DNA of 64,000 bases from Cheiracanthium punctorium (Eukaryota; Arthropoda; Arachnida; Araneae; Cheiracanthiidae): positions 186,001 to 250,000 of the forward strand of contig JAWZYV010000674.1 in assembly GCA_038373885.1 (NCBI GenBank). The letters are read 5' to 3'. How positions within the stretch are numbered: the stretch's first letter is position 1; the number at the start of each line of letters is the position of its first letter. Below are positions 37,110 to 49,271 of this stretch, in pieces. The notes below the pieces were generated by a model. The model did not search any database. It was given only the letters and a program-made list of their open reading frames with translations, and was not told the DNA's origin. A program made the translations under genes and the position numbers.

Positions 37110-40038
37110 TTTGATCGCAATTGATCGCTAAATGAGTACATTATTCGTTGTATCTTTACAGGAGACATAAAATCAGATCCAGCTATCCAAATTATGACAC
37201 ATACGTATAGGTTTAGTACTCTAACGTAACGTGCAATTCACAAAGGACTAACTTACATATAAGACAGATCTTAATAAGTTCCATTTTATGCTCAAACGCA
37301 TCAAAAGGGTATTACTTTATAAAAAAAAAGGGGGGGGGGATTGGTCAACTGGTTGTGTCAAAGAATTAGAAGCCACAGCATTTTCATTTTCTGGAAAATG
37401 AATATTGAATATTAATTCATCGAGTAATACTGCTTACTTATATAAAACAGTGTAGACTGCTTTCATCGTCATTTTTAAAAAAGCTCACAGGGATTAAAAA
37501 TTGCTTAAAAAGCATTTAAATATCTTTAAATGCTTACGTCTCAAATCATGCTTTTAAAAATTGAAATTTTTTTACAATTCATATTATGTTTCAAAAATGC
37601 CTTTAACATTATTAGAAAATTCATACACTAAAATTACATTTAGAAATAAATCTTAAACACACAAAAAGAAAAAAAAACTGTATTTGTCATAAAAAGAAGT
37701 CCTAGGGTAAAACACAAAAGCATTAAGCTCTAAAAACAAAACTGATAGTTTGTAAATAAAAGAATAATAAAGGTGAGTCTTCATCAGAGGTGGGTCTCAC
37801 CCACTTACCTTTTAACATTTTTATAAATCGCGGGTTTCTGAAATCATGCATGCACCCAGTCGTTTATTTTCTGTTAAGAAATTAAATTTTAAGTTTTAAA
37901 ACATAAAATTATACAAAAACATAACAAAACTAAAGCTTGGACATTATCAACAACCGGGTAACATGCCAGATCTCCCACCTGACCCGTATAATTGTATTAT
38001 TTAGTTTATGTTAACAACTGTAATCTCATAAGTACAAATTCAATACGTATCATTAGTAAAGATAGATCAAAATAAATGAATATTTTGAAATAATAAAATC
38101 TGACACACTTTCATATTTTAAATGCGGACTAAAGTGCTATATATTATAAGAGTATAATCCATGCGTCGGCCTTATTTTTCTTCCTTGTTCCATTACGCTG
38201 GAACTTCACCTTTATAAATACTGTTTTTAAAGTGCATCATATTTGATAAGTGTACCGCATTTGTTTTTCTTATTCCATAAAACACATCTTCAGAATTGAA
38301 ATCTGTATTAAAATCGTCGACTAAAACTGTTGTAAGACATTTCTCAGGCATGTTCTAACTATATTTTCCTTTATTTACACCAATATTGACACATTTAGAC
38401 TAATTAATATCCTCATGAACAGCAACTATTTAATATTACCATTTTATGAATTATTAATTATACTCTAATAAATAATCTATTAAACAGCACGGTTTTGGAA
38501 ATTCTAGCCAAATATAGAAAATACCGCCACGCTGGGTAAATATTTACAAATAAAACCACACAATCTTAACTCGCTTCATTACAAACCTCAAAAACTACAT
38601 AAAAACATAATAATAATAATAATTTGAGCTGTTCTATTTTTACATTTCTTTCAGTGCGCTATCGTTACCACTTGCTTCAAAGTAGAGTATATAAAGCAAA
38701 ACTTATGTACTAGCCTCCATGTCAACCTGGAACCATGGAATTGGTTGGCTGCCAACATGGCAAACCAGCGCAACAGTGTAAGAAATTGAAAAATGCAGCA
38801 AAAACGTGTCGACGCAAATCATGTCCACAGAAATGTCTACATATTATGTCGACGGAAAAAACAGCTTGAACGAAATAGCAAACTAGTGCTAATAATGTTA
38901 TCAGCAAAATATGTCTTCAAAAACTTATAAAATGTAATAAATATGAAATAAGCTAATTTTTTCTCGACTAACAGGCGCACCTTATATATGAAAATCGACT
39001 TCGAAATTATAATTATTTTTGCATTCAAGGAATCCATGGCAAAGCAAGGATTCATTGTTTTATTTTGATTTTTATGTGTTCCTAACGAAATATCAGGGTG
39101 TAAAAAAAAAAAATATATATGATTTTTTAAAAATAAAATTAATCGGATTTTTTAAATTAATCTGGTGATCTGATATTTTTTAATTTAAATCGAATTTTTT
39201 TTTAAAAGAAGTCAGTTTAAAAAATAATTAGATCAGATAGTTTTTAAATAAGTTTACCTACTTTATAAAAAACTGTAGACAACTGGTAAGTATCTTGTTG
39301 TTGCATATGCGGGGGGCAAATGTCTCCTCACTTCCAAAAGTAAAGGGTCCTATCCCCTCCACTTTTTAAAGTTCAAAAATAACAATTCATCGAAAAATGT
39401 TGGAGGGAAACCCAATACACAATCCCAGAAAAGAAAAGGAGTATGAGTTAACATTTAATCAATAATTTGAGTTCATTTAATCAATAATGACGTTAAAATC
39501 CAATAATGTAGCCCAATTTTACAATTAAATAAAACAGCTTTTACCCCCCCCCCCAACGTACCCACTCTCACCTACACCCTCGCATCTACTGGGGAAGTGG
39601 GAAAGGGGAGGAATCTAGCTAGATATAAAATTTTCGTTAAATTGTAAATAATAATTAAGAATTTAGACCACTTTTAATATATACCTCTCTTGCTGAACAT
39701 TACACGAAAGTTAACTAATTTTTAAAAAAAGTGCTACTAATATTTTTTTAAGCATGAATCCGAAATCTTACTCACGAGTATACAACAATCATCTATGAAC
39801 AGTTACAAATGATCCTGCACATTCAACTAACGTTTCTTTATAAATGGCAGTTTTCGAAACTAAAAGTGTCTCATAAAAAATCAACTCTTTTATCCAACCA
39901 AAGTATTTTGGTTGGAAATATTTCAAACAGCGCTTTATAAGGTTATATACTTATATTTAACCTTTTAACAAAAAACATAAATACTTTAAAATGCTAGTAA
40001 TTTTTTTTAACATTTTTTCTTCCTGCTAAACAAACAAA

Positions 40039-40076
<38 letters not shown>

Positions 40077-40820
40077 AAAAAAAAAAGACTTTTGGGGAAA
40101 AAATATACGTGTCCTAAGAATCATATACTATATTTATTTTTTATGGATAGCAAAAAAGTGGAACAATATTCTTTGCCATCAAAAAGCTATAATGTAACTG
40201 CATTGCGCCAATTTCAATCTCTGCCCCCCCCCCCAAATCATGAACAGCTTTCCCCATACTGCAGTAGATTTTGCAGCTTGTCTAGGGAAACAAGCAAAAT
40301 GCACCAATTTTTTTACTTTTTCGAGAACGGAACAAAATATTATCTTCTCTATTTGCTCATCCTTTCTCTCAATCCCACCCTCCACTCACAATTTGTTACC
40401 AATCTTTCAAAAAAAAAAAAAAATTTACTCAGTAAGATGACATTTTTCTGAAGCGATGGCACAAAAGTCTTTGAATACTTTCAGAAGACTGGGGTGGGGA
40501 GGGGGACAGAACACGAGAATGGTGTTATATATTTTAATGATGCTGGTAATAAAGAGCTATTCCTTCCATTCTACCTCATCTTTCACCAAAATGCTTTACT
40601 CGGGCGCAAAACCACGGAGATGTTTGAAGACCTCAGATGCTTGAAGTCTCTTAGATCTGTCTAGGACAAATTTGTAGAATTTTCAACATATTCTTTTACA
40701 GAATGTAACATTTTATTTAAAAAATCTATAGTAAAAAGCACATTTTTGTTAATTGCAAAATATAAATATTCAAAAGATCAGTGAACAAATAATTTCCACA
40801 CAAGTGGTATATATAGTGGT
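37110..40820. other. AT-rich non-coding stretch with simple repeats
   Basis: Mostly AT-rich unique DNA with homopolymer G or C runs (37330-37339, 39544-39554, 40224-40234) and the (CA)n tract listed next. Around 39091-39240 the sequence alternates ATCGGATTTTTT/AAATTAATC words and folds on itself (TGATCTGATATTTTTTAA against TTAAAAAATAATTAGATCA), which may be an old transposon end. No protein domain seen. Confidence 0.45.
40028..40086 (+). repeat. (CAAA)n-(CA)n-poly(A) microsatellite
   Basis: CAAA repeats, then about 16 CA units, then a run of A. Compound simple repeat. Confidence 0.95.
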
Positions 40821-40824
40821 ATAA

Positions 40825-41020
40825 AGGCCCCACCATGACCTTTACATGGTGTGTGAATCTCTCGAGTTCGACCCTACGCCCGGCTGTCGATCTAATCGTC
40901 CGAGTTTTGGGCGGTTTTCTCCAGTTGTATAGTGAACACGCGTTAGAAACCCTTAAAAAAATCTCCGCCCAAAGGACCCCGCTCAATAGACCATACAGAG
41001 AGGGTTGCCTTAATACACGC
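40825..41020 (+). mobile_element. SINE family A, copy 7, plus orientation
   Basis: Starts GGCCCCACCATGACC, a damaged A-box head, with a deletion before the B-box-like GAGTTCGACCC (about 40864). It continues CGTCCGAGTTTTGGGCGGTT, TTCTCCAGTTGTATAGTG, ACGCGTTAGAAACCCTTAAA, CGCCCAAAGGACC, and ends GGTTGCCTTAATACACGC. The B box is the best preserved of all copies here. Open frames on both strands across it are shadows. Confidence 0.85.
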
Positions 41021-41029
41021 AATTTTAAT

Positions 41030-42160
41030 TCCATAGCTGGATTATTCGTACTGGGTAAATTCCGTATTCCAATGCCACATAAATTGCCAGATCTGGAAAG
41101 ACTTATGTGTTTGTGGTTGTCTTAACCTTTTACAGACCACATTGAGATCCAGATATATTTTAAATTAATTTTTATATATTTCGTCTTCTAATGCGTTAGT
41201 TAAAGGATGTTAGTCATTTAAATAGGGGGGGGGGGGATATTTTTATATATTTTTGCCAGAACACCCAACAAATACAGCATATAAAAGAAAAAAAGTATGC
41301 TTTGTTTGTTATTTATAATGCCACAGCACAAATAAAAATATGATTTACACACACACACACATATATATATATATTTCAGATAGAAACATGCGTCTATTAA
41401 AGAGCCGACAGAGAGACATTATACTAAACAATTACTTTAATGCGGATATCCGAACTGTGTTATCATAATTGCATTTCAAACGATTAATGATTGTAGACTG
41501 CATGACCATGACAAATCATTTTGCGAATGATCATTCACATCCCTCCCAGGCAACTCTTCGCTTGACGTAATTTACATTCATTTGAACGCCTGAAATTTCA
41601 AAATCTACAGTTTCACTTCTGAAAAGCATACATCCTTTCGAATGGTACGAACAAACAACCAACTGATACATAGTATTTCAACCACGCTTTTAAACTAATG
41701 TAAGCTGCATGAGAAGTTTTATAGGGCTTTGCGCACACTATACGCAAACCCGTTACCCCCTTTTAATGGGTGGGAGGAGGCAAAAACAATTTCCTCTTTT
41801 TTAGCACCTTTGGTAACTTGCCTTGAAGTTGTTAAGAGTTCCTTTAGCAGATATTTCTATTTTTCCCCCTCCAAATCTAGCCAGTGAATGCATTTTTTTT
41901 TAAACTTTTACATTCAATGAAAATCACATCATAGAATAAAGATATATATATGGATTCTTTTCTTTGAAGTTTATTGTTAAAAGAACTAAACATATCAGAT
42001 AAACTTTCACGACCACATAAACAAAACTAAAATCATGTTTAACGATTTCAACTTTTCATGCACTTGTTAAATAACACAAGGACACTTTTAGAATAGACTT
42101 AAAAATCAATTCACTCAAAAAATACATATAGATGATACAGAAAATTGATTTTTTAAAAGA
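41030..42160. other. Non-coding stretch with simple repeats
   Basis: G12 run at 41225-41236 and a (CA)n-(TA)n tract at 41347-41374. The remainder is mixed-composition unique sequence without transposon ends or domains. Confidence 0.5.
41347..41374 (+). repeat. (CA)n-(TA)n microsatellite
   Basis: Alternating CA followed directly by alternating TA. Confidence 0.95.
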
Positions 42161-42171
42161 TTACAGACATG

Positions 42172-42340
42172 CAGGGGCGTAGCCAGAAATTTTTCATGGG
42201 GGGGGGTTACGACTACTACAACTCATATATATGTATACGTGGGTGTGACAATGTAGTGAAGAATATACATTTTGTATGGCAAAAAATTCCTCATGTGGGG
42301 GGGTTATGACCCCCCTAACCCCCCCTTGGCTACGTCCCTG
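42172..42340. mobile_element. 169-bp hAT MITE with perfect 8-bp target duplication, family H
   Basis: Ends CAGGGGCGTAGCCAG and, inverted, CAGGGACGTAGCCAA. Flanked by CAGACATG on both sides (42164-42171 and 42341-42348). Same terminal motif as 25421-25617, so the two belong to one family. The interior has G runs on the left and their C counterparts on the right. Non-coding. Confidence 0.95.
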
Positions 42341-42349
42341 CAGACATGC

Positions 42350-43460
42350 TATTGTCTGAGGATAACAGAACCTAAATGAAACTGATCAATAAGCATATGG
42401 ATTTTTTTTCTCTCAACAGGTGTATAATAAAGAGGAACTATATAATATAAGGATACAAAAAGAGGCAATTGTACATGTACAAAATTGCATATGTACAAAA
42501 TATTAACTCTACAAAATAATGTTTATGAAAATTTAAATTTCAACTATAATTATTTTTTTTTAAATTAGCGACCTTGTCACTATTAATTAAAAAAAATATA
42601 TAGAGGCGCGGTCGCATTCATTCTAAAGGATGGTATCACTTTCATGTGCCGTAACGAGCTGTTATGACGCTTTATCGCTCTGGTTCATAAGTTTAAAAAA
42701 CATTTGTAAAATCTATATTGTAAATGTATATAACTTTGTTCATTTATAAATATTTGCTAAATTTGCTTTCAATTTGCGATACTGCATTAAAAAAAGAATA
42801 ATTTTTTAGTACAAAAGTTTTACATTTTAAAAAATTTAATAAATCGTGAAACGACATTAAAAACTGCTTTTATAATGATCACTTTGTGAAAACTCAAGAT
42901 ACAACTATATTCAAAAAGTACGCATAAATATCGAAATTCGCCGAGTTCAGACTCACTAATTAATTTTTTTAATCTAAAATTACTATAATTCTGAAAATGT
43001 TTACATCGACCACAAAATATTGGGTAAATTAGATCGACTTACTCAATTTAAAACGTTTAGGGCTAATTAATGTACTCCGGACAAAATATGGAAAAGACGA
43101 ATTAGTAGTTGCATGATCACCTTTTTTTAATAACTTATTTTTCAATACCGGCTCACGAAATCGAAGAATTAAATAGTCCATTCCTCTTTTCATGTGTACA
43201 AAATATTAATAACTCCATAAAATAATGTTAATGAAAATGTAAAAACTTATTTGAAGGAGACAGTCTGCGAGCACAAAGACATAAATCACATCTGACATAA
43301 ATCAGTGGCCGATCACTTGCATAAGGAACAAAAGAAAAATACATTTCATTCAATGATAATTAGATTTTTCAAATAGCCGAAATCAACTTTCTTCATAGCT
43401 ACATATAATCCTCACAACTCCATTAAATTGTACAATATTGTGAACTTCCCCTATCTATGC
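42350..43460. other. AT-rich non-coding stretch
   Basis: The phrase ATGTACAAAATATTAA(..)CT(C)-ACAAAATAATGTT occurs near 42490-42522 and again near 43194-43229, suggesting a dispersed duplicate. No transposon ends or coding frames seen. Confidence 0.45.
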
Positions 43461-44046
43461 AAGGTGCACGCAGAGTTGGGCAGTATCGCAAATACATGTA
43501 TTTGAAATACTATTTTCAAAATACATTTGTATTTTCACAAGAAAAAGCAAAGTATTTTGAAAATGTATTTTAAAATACATTTTCAATGCTTTTTGTATTT
43601 TCAAAATACTGAAAATACATTTTTCATTTTGAAGTTAAATTAATCTTACCAAAATTAGATTGATTTGAGAAAATCAAACAAAAATAATAGAACTGATGTC
43701 ATTAATTTTTCCCCAGTTCACGGCATTAACAATTCTGCTGCATCTGCACTATTTTAGTGTTATACATGGTAAATAGAGGTGGTAGGATTTTTTCGACGCT
43801 TAGGTTATGTTAAGCGGGAAGGAGGGGGGAAATCTTGCACGCCTATTTAGATTAGTTCAATGATATTTGGTCTAGGAGGCTTTCTGTATTGCTGATAACT
43901 GATTCACAAATGTAAATGAAGCTGAAAAAGCAGAAAAACATGTTTCAGTAATATTCATTGGATTTCTGAAAAAGAATTTATAAGTAACTCCAAATGCGTC
44001 ACCAAGTTACAAAAAAAATAAGCCAGTCAGCATTTCTGAAGTTATA

Positions 44047-44583
44047 CAGGGTTTCTACAGATTTCACAGCTTTTGCTTCCCTGACATCTATTATGCTCTT
44101 CCCTGACTTTTTATCTAGCGTGCTTTTCTGAATTTCGCGTTTCTATTTTTAATATTACATCCTTTAATTAATAACTTTTTATATATTTTGCCCCTATTTT
44201 ACAAATAATAATAATAAAATCAATATACACAAAAATATTATTTGACATCACTGGACTCTAACAAAAACCACGTTTGATAATAATTTAGGATAAAATTAAG
44301 AATATTTCAACTGAACAAGATATAATAATAAAGGACAAATTTTAAAATTATTTATAAGGTTAAATAAGAAAATGAAAACAAAACAATTTCTACAATTTGG
44401 TTCAAACAGGAAGTATTTTCTTGATTTTGCCGCAAAATTCAAATATTCTTGCATTTCCCTGACCTTTCTTCAATTTCTACAAATTTCCCTGACTTTTTCC
44501 TAAATCCCTGACTTTCCCTGACCAAAACTCATTTCCCTGACTTCCCTGATATTCCCCGACTTTCCAGGTCTGTAGAAACCCTG
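44047..44583. mobile_element. 537-bp inverted-repeat element nested in the hAT transposon
   Basis: Ends CAGGGTTTCTACAGA and, inverted, CAGGGTTTCTACAGACCTGG. Many TTCCCTGAC words lie inside both ends (five or more near 44460-44560), forming a subterminal motif array. The CAG tip is hAT-like, but I found no matching 8-bp duplication (AAGTTATA on the left, TTTTATTA on the right), so the class is likely but not proven. Its insertion falls just upstream of the surviving transposase exons. Confidence 0.75.
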
Positions 44584-45186
44584 TTTTATTACGAGATGGA
44601 TCAAGCTTCCAGTTTAGATGAGTTTGCAAGTCGGGCAACTCTCAGTGGAAAAAGTTTTCAAATTTTATTTGTAGATGCAAATGAGAAAGCTAAGCTTTTC
44701 CAACCCAAAAGATCTATCGTAAGTGGAACATTCAAAACTACTACAACATTCAAAACTACTTCTTAACATAATTTAAGGTTTTATTTTATTAACTTGGATG
44801 AAATAAATGAAACATTTCAGTAAACTTTTCAATTTTTAATGTCCTTATCAAATTATAAGTAATTTCAGAGTGATACGAGAGAAGTTGACGATAAAACTAC
44901 TACGAATGATGATGATGATTGGTTTGAATTTAATGACTCCAAACCAAATACCACAAATTCTCAAAATGCGGTTGAACTTGAACTGCTGCAGTTTCTTTCT
45001 GAAAAATCAACAGATTTGAAAATTCTAAATTCATATCCGACAGTAAAAGAAGTTTTCATGAAATTTAACACAAGTTTGCCGACTAGTGCTCCTGTCGAAA
45101 GACCTTTTTGCTTTACAGGTATTATAAATGCTTCAAAACGAAATTTACTAAGCGATAATCCGTTCAAAAAACTAGTTTTTTTTTAA
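44584..45186 (+). pseudogene. hAT transposase, C-terminal two exons with dimerisation domain (5' truncated)
   Basis: Exon part 1 is open from 44581 to 44718 and ends ...KLFQPKRSI at a GTAAGT donor (44719). The intron ends in TTTCAG at 44868. Exon part 2 (44869-45183, stop TAA 45184-45186) is in the same phase, so splicing keeps the frame. It begins SDTREVDDK, has an acidic DDDDW stretch, and then the hAT dimerisation signature: YPTVKEVFMKFN, then LPTSAPVERPF, then a basic RNLLSDNPFKKL. In family terms, this is the conserved block in which SAPVERLFS and the R..L(S/T)...F..L pattern pack the dimer. Here Leu and Ser of ERLFS are replaced by Pro and Cys. No start, zinc finger or catalytic core survives upstream, so it cannot be functional. 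Surprisingly, the remaining about 150 codons have no stop or frameshift, which suggests a fairly recent loss. Confidence 0.85.
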
Positions 45187-45342
45187 AGCAAATTATTCTC
45201 TTTCTAAATCATAGTGCTTAGAATAATTATGCCATCGTTTAAAAATCCTTTTCGTTCAAAAAACTAGTTTTTTAAAGCAAATTATTCTCTTTCTAAATCA
45301 TAGTAATTAAAATAATTATGCCATCGTTTAAAAATCCTTTTC
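45161..45342 (+). repeat. Tandem duplication of about 92 bp after the transposase stop
   Basis: A unit beginning CGTTCAAAAAACTAGTTTTT and including AAATTATTCTCTTTCTAAATC and TGCCATCGTTTAAAAATCC occurs at 45161-45252 and again at 45253-45342 with few differences. The first copy includes the last codons of the transposase. Confidence 0.9.
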
Positions 45343-45425
45343 AAAATTTCCTTATTAAATTGCATACTGTGAAGTAGATTAATACAATGACACACTTTTC
45401 TTTTGTAGTAATATATGAATGCATC

Positions 45426-45664
45426 GTGTGTTTGCGTGATTATGGCAACGCTGTACTAGGGCAATCTGCCAAGGATTGGGGGGGGTGCCTAAGTAGGAGG
45501 ACTTTCTAAGGAGTTCTAAAGCGTAGTCACGTTACATCTGGAAAAAAACTACCAAAAATCCAGACTGTTAGATCAACAGCTGCGTGATGGGACCCGAGCC
45601 CAGGCCCTTCACACTTCGGCCGTCTACCATTTTCAGTGACATAACCACTGTGCCAAGGTAAGGC
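45426..45664 (-). mobile_element. SINE family A, copy 8, full length, inside the hAT element
   Basis: Flanked by TATGAATGCATC (45414-45425) and TATGAATGTATC (45665-45676), a 12-bp target duplication with one mismatch. Read on the minus strand, it starts GCCTTACCTTGGCACAGTGG (A box TTGGCACAGTGG), has a B-box-like GGGCTCGGGTCCC, the block TCTAACAGTCTGG and the tail TTGCCATAATCACGCAAACA. Length 239 bp, close to the 233 bp of the complete copy at 25756-25988. It inserted after the host hAT transposon. Confidence 0.9.
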
Positions 45665-46521
45665 TATGAATGTATCTTAAAATAGAAATATAATTCAACT
45701 CATCTTCGTTTAGAAATATATTTAATTTTATATTTCAGTTCCATTCATTATCACTAAAAAATAACGTTCAATAAATACTTGTCACACATTTTTGCTTTCA
45801 TGCCTTTTAAGATACAATTTATTCCAGGAAAAATTCATCTGTATATATAAAAAAAAAAAAACCGCTACTGTTGCATTTGTTTGTTCATCTTAAAATACAC
45901 TGGAATAAAATAAACTAGAAGTTTCTGTAGAAAATTTTACTTAATTGAAGTTTTAGACGTATTTTGTATTTTGTGTGCATTTTGAAAGTATTAGAAAGTA
46001 TTTTGTATTTTGTAATTTTTTGTGTTTGAATAAATGTAATTTGTATTTTCTATCGAAAATACATTTTTTATGTATTTTGCCCAACTCTGGGTGCACGACC
46101 ATGTTTTGCCCGTCTTCTCCACCCCCGTTCAAAAGCACAGTGTATAAAAATAATAAACATATTATTTCAATAACCTTTAATAGTAGGCACTCAAAATTTT
46201 AATGCCAAATATGCATAACACTAGTAGATAACGCCCGTTGCGACTGCAGTTACAAAGACGCTGAAAAAAACATATGGCAAAAAAAAAGTCTACACCCAAT
46301 ACATTTATTTAATCCTTGCCCACTTAAAATAAAGAGTTTCACTTTCTATTTTGAATATTATAGTTAACTAAATAGCATTATTGTTGTAAGTTGTTAATCA
46401 TTACTTTTTATCTGAATCATCATGCAGAAATATTTTACTTTTATTGCATAGTGTATTAGGGGCACACTTTTGGAATCCAAAATTATAATTTTTTTAATTT
46501 TTGCTTTTTTTTCCATTATTT

Positions 46522-47073
46522 AGACGTGTCCCGTGATAGCAAATGTATAGTTAAAAAAAAAAAAAATCCCCAACTCCCCTGCATTAATTTTATGATATAC
46601 AAAATTTGAGGATTTTATACAGAAAAGTGTAGTAGATATTAAAATAAATGTTTGCTGACTTACGCCACTTTTTAATGGCTCTCGAAGGGAAACATCACTT
46701 CGGATGATCGCGTTTCAGGGATGGTACGCACATTGCAAAAGAAAACAATCATTGCATAAATACATAATACTTTTTGCTATTATTGGTAGCTTTGTTTAAA
46801 CATATCTCTGGAGCTTTTCATGATGAAAGTCTGGAACTTTGTACATCCCTCTAATTAGTGCATGGGGCACATTTTACTATTTGGGATTTATTTATTTATT
46901 TATTTTTTACGGGGGCCGTACAAAAATTTAAATTTTGTATTTATTCAGGTTTAATCTCTAAGAAATTTTAATACCACAAAAGTCTGTGCATTACTTTTAC
47001 GTAACTTTTTAATTTGGTGCGCATGCCTATGATCAATATTTAAGGAACAGGTTACTGTTTTCCGGACATCCTG
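46522..47073. mobile_element. Foldback MITE, family G, copy 3
   Basis: The right end ATGATCAATATTTAAGGAAC ... GGACATCCTG, followed by TATA, is the best-preserved tip. The left end near 46522 reads ACGTGTCCCGTGATAGCAAA, a weak match to the family tip CGGTGTCCCATAAACATTGA. The interior AAATGTTTGCTGACTTACGC and TAATTAGTGCATGGGGCACA matches the copies at 11.9 and 26.7 kb. The left boundary is approximate. Non-coding. Confidence 0.6.
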
Positions 47074-47079
47074 TATATA

Positions 47080-49268
47080 CAAATATAAATCGTGATGAAC
47101 TAAAATCTTACACCCACATCAATAAATATAAGTAAGAGCTTAGTGAAGAATACACAGTAAGAAAAATATTCGAACAGACTACTCCTATTCATAACAGTGG
47201 ACCGCATTTTTACTTCATTCCCTGGGAAACATTACAGAAAAGATGTTCAAAAAGTTTCAGAAAAATTGACTGAAAATATTTAAAGTTACCTTTTGTAAAT
47301 TTGATCAACTTGGTGGGGGGGGAGGGGAACAGTTCGATATTTGACTCTTGTATGAAAATAGTTTGCAAGTCTAATATTCATTATAATTTAGATCCTCACG
47401 ACTCGGACACGCATTTTTCAGAGCAGTCTAATTTTCCTAAATTCATTTTACCAGCGTATGTGTATATATTAAATGTAGAAAATATATATATATGTATAAA
47501 ATATCCCAATTGGACCAACCCAATAAACGACGAAATAAAAAAGGAGAGGTGGGAACCACCAAATAAGACGGTAAAGCAAAAACACCCTCTTTACGCATTC
47601 ATTTTGGCCTTATCGTATTAACTGATTGTTCGCTCGACTGGTGCAACACGTACACGATTCTATGTCAGATTACCACTCGTAAGAAGATTAGGAATATTTC
47701 AAATTCGACGAATCCTGGCACCTCAGACATGGCTGGCAAGCATATCGAAGAATGATAACACACGTGAAGAAATGAAGCATATTTTCCGAGATTCATTGGG
47801 AACAAAAAAAAAAAAAGTTTGGATTTTTTATGATTTTACGATAAGTTAACTTTCTAAAAACTAGTTTCGTTCAGCCGATGATGAAGTGAATGGGTAGATG
47901 CAAGTGCTAAACTTTTTAACGATCCAGGATGTATATTGAATACACCAGAAAGAAGTATTTTAACGACTTTTTTCATAAAATTAAAACTAAAGACATAGTT
48001 AATGAAACCCTCTCCTCTCAGGAGTTATTCATAATCGGGATATTTCTAATACACATCAGGGCACTTGCAATTTAAAAGGTGTTCAAATGAAGACGCACGT
48101 ACAAGAGAAATAGCTTCAGAAATGTTTCTGTGGCATAAACATTTTATAAAAAAAATTTCGAAAATTAAAAACAGGAGACGTTTATTTCTGCTCATGGAAG
48201 CAGAAATTTTAAAAGTTAAAAACACGGGATAATATAGATTCTTAATAATATAGATTCTTTCGATATAATAACGATATAGTGGAAAACAAACATCTTCAAA
48301 GCTCATAAATAAAAAGTTTAAATTAGTTACAATAAGAATATCTGGCACGCACAAAATTTCAAAGAGTTCTTGTGGTTTTTTTTGTTTGTTTGTTTGTTTG
48401 GTTTTTTTCCTTAATTGGCATATCCAAAACACATCATATGCTTAAAAATATTGAAAAAACTCAAAAATTTCTAAAAAGTACGTCTGCAAATATTTCGAAG
48501 AAAGCTGTCCAGAGCGACATTTTTTTCTCACTGACGATCATAAAAGTTTTAAAAATGTATGTGTTATAAGTTTCCTCAACTATTTCTATGGTCACATACA
48601 TCTGAAGATAGAAACGAAACCTCATAACTCGCATTTTATTTTTAATGGATTTGCTTGAAAATTAAGAATGAATGTCATGAGAAACGAACTTATATAATAA
48701 GAATTAAGTATGAACATAAATGATTTCATTAAATTATATGAATTTAAAATGCTTCAGGCGCATTTCAGTTATTAATATTTTTATTATATGCATTTTAGGC
48801 CGTGAAATAAAAGTTAGTGTTCATTTCACATATTTGCTGAACATTTTAAGCGAAAATTATATAAACGTCAAAATACTATTTAATTTTTCGCTCCAATTAA
48901 TCAGCTTTAAAGAGCGATCAGGGTACCTAAGAACCTTCATTTTTACCAACTTTTATTATAGGAACCTGTTTAATCTGAGCACCTTCGGGAAGAACAAAAC
49001 TGGTCACCTTACGAAAGCGGTAGAGTGAGGTGGTGGTTGTAAAGTGAAATTGCGTGCGTACAAAAGTGTTCACTATAGACAGGTGATCTTTTTAACAAGG
49101 TGGTCACTTTAGCAGGTTCCGCTTATCTCGTATAATAGAAACTAATTTTAAGTTTCAAAATAAATAAAAATTAAAACAACCTCAGCCCTCCCATTTCAAC
49201 AAATACACATTTACATACTTATGAAAGTTAGAAACTACAGTAATCCAATAGCAATACACTACAATTCT
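47080..49268. other. Non-coding stretch, nothing firmly recognised
   Basis: AT-rich with a short less AT-rich island at 47630-47790. A poor inverted repeat spans about 48960-49127: GGAACCTGTTTAATCTGAGC on the left against GGAACCTGCTAAAGTGACCA read from the right. It may be an old MITE without a clear target duplication. The 128-codon minus frame at 48046-48432 shows no domain. Confidence 0.4.
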
Positions 49269-49271
49269 CTA

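Larger units (their letters stand above)
43471..46089 (+). mobile_element. 2.6-kb hAT transposon with perfect 8-bp target duplication and transposase remnant
   Basis: Left end CAGAGTTGGGCAGTATCGC and inverted right end CAGAGTTGGGCAAAATACA. Flanked by GGTGCACG at 43463-43470 and 46090-46097. Both subterminal regions are packed with GTATTTT/AAATACA words in both orientations (43492-43622 and 45955-46075), a pattern expected of transposase-binding arrays. The plus strand keeps the C-terminal two exons of a hAT transposase (44584-45186). The element was later invaded by an inverted-repeat element (44047-44583) and by a SINE (45426-45664), and carries a tandem duplication after the stop codon. The N-terminal part of the gene is missing. 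Confidence 0.92.

Noticed and set aside
44047..44583. Confident hAT assignment
   Set aside because: CAG tips fit, but the flanking 8 bases do not match, so it was left as an inverted-repeat element of likely hAT type.
45161..45342. CRISPR array or satellite
   Set aside because: Only two units with no spacer variation. A simple tandem duplication in a eukaryotic transposon.
48046..48432. 128-codon open frame on the minus strand
   Set aside because: Starts in a KKTKQTNKQKK run made by a (TTTG)n repeat and continues with AT-driven hydrophobic residues; no domain.
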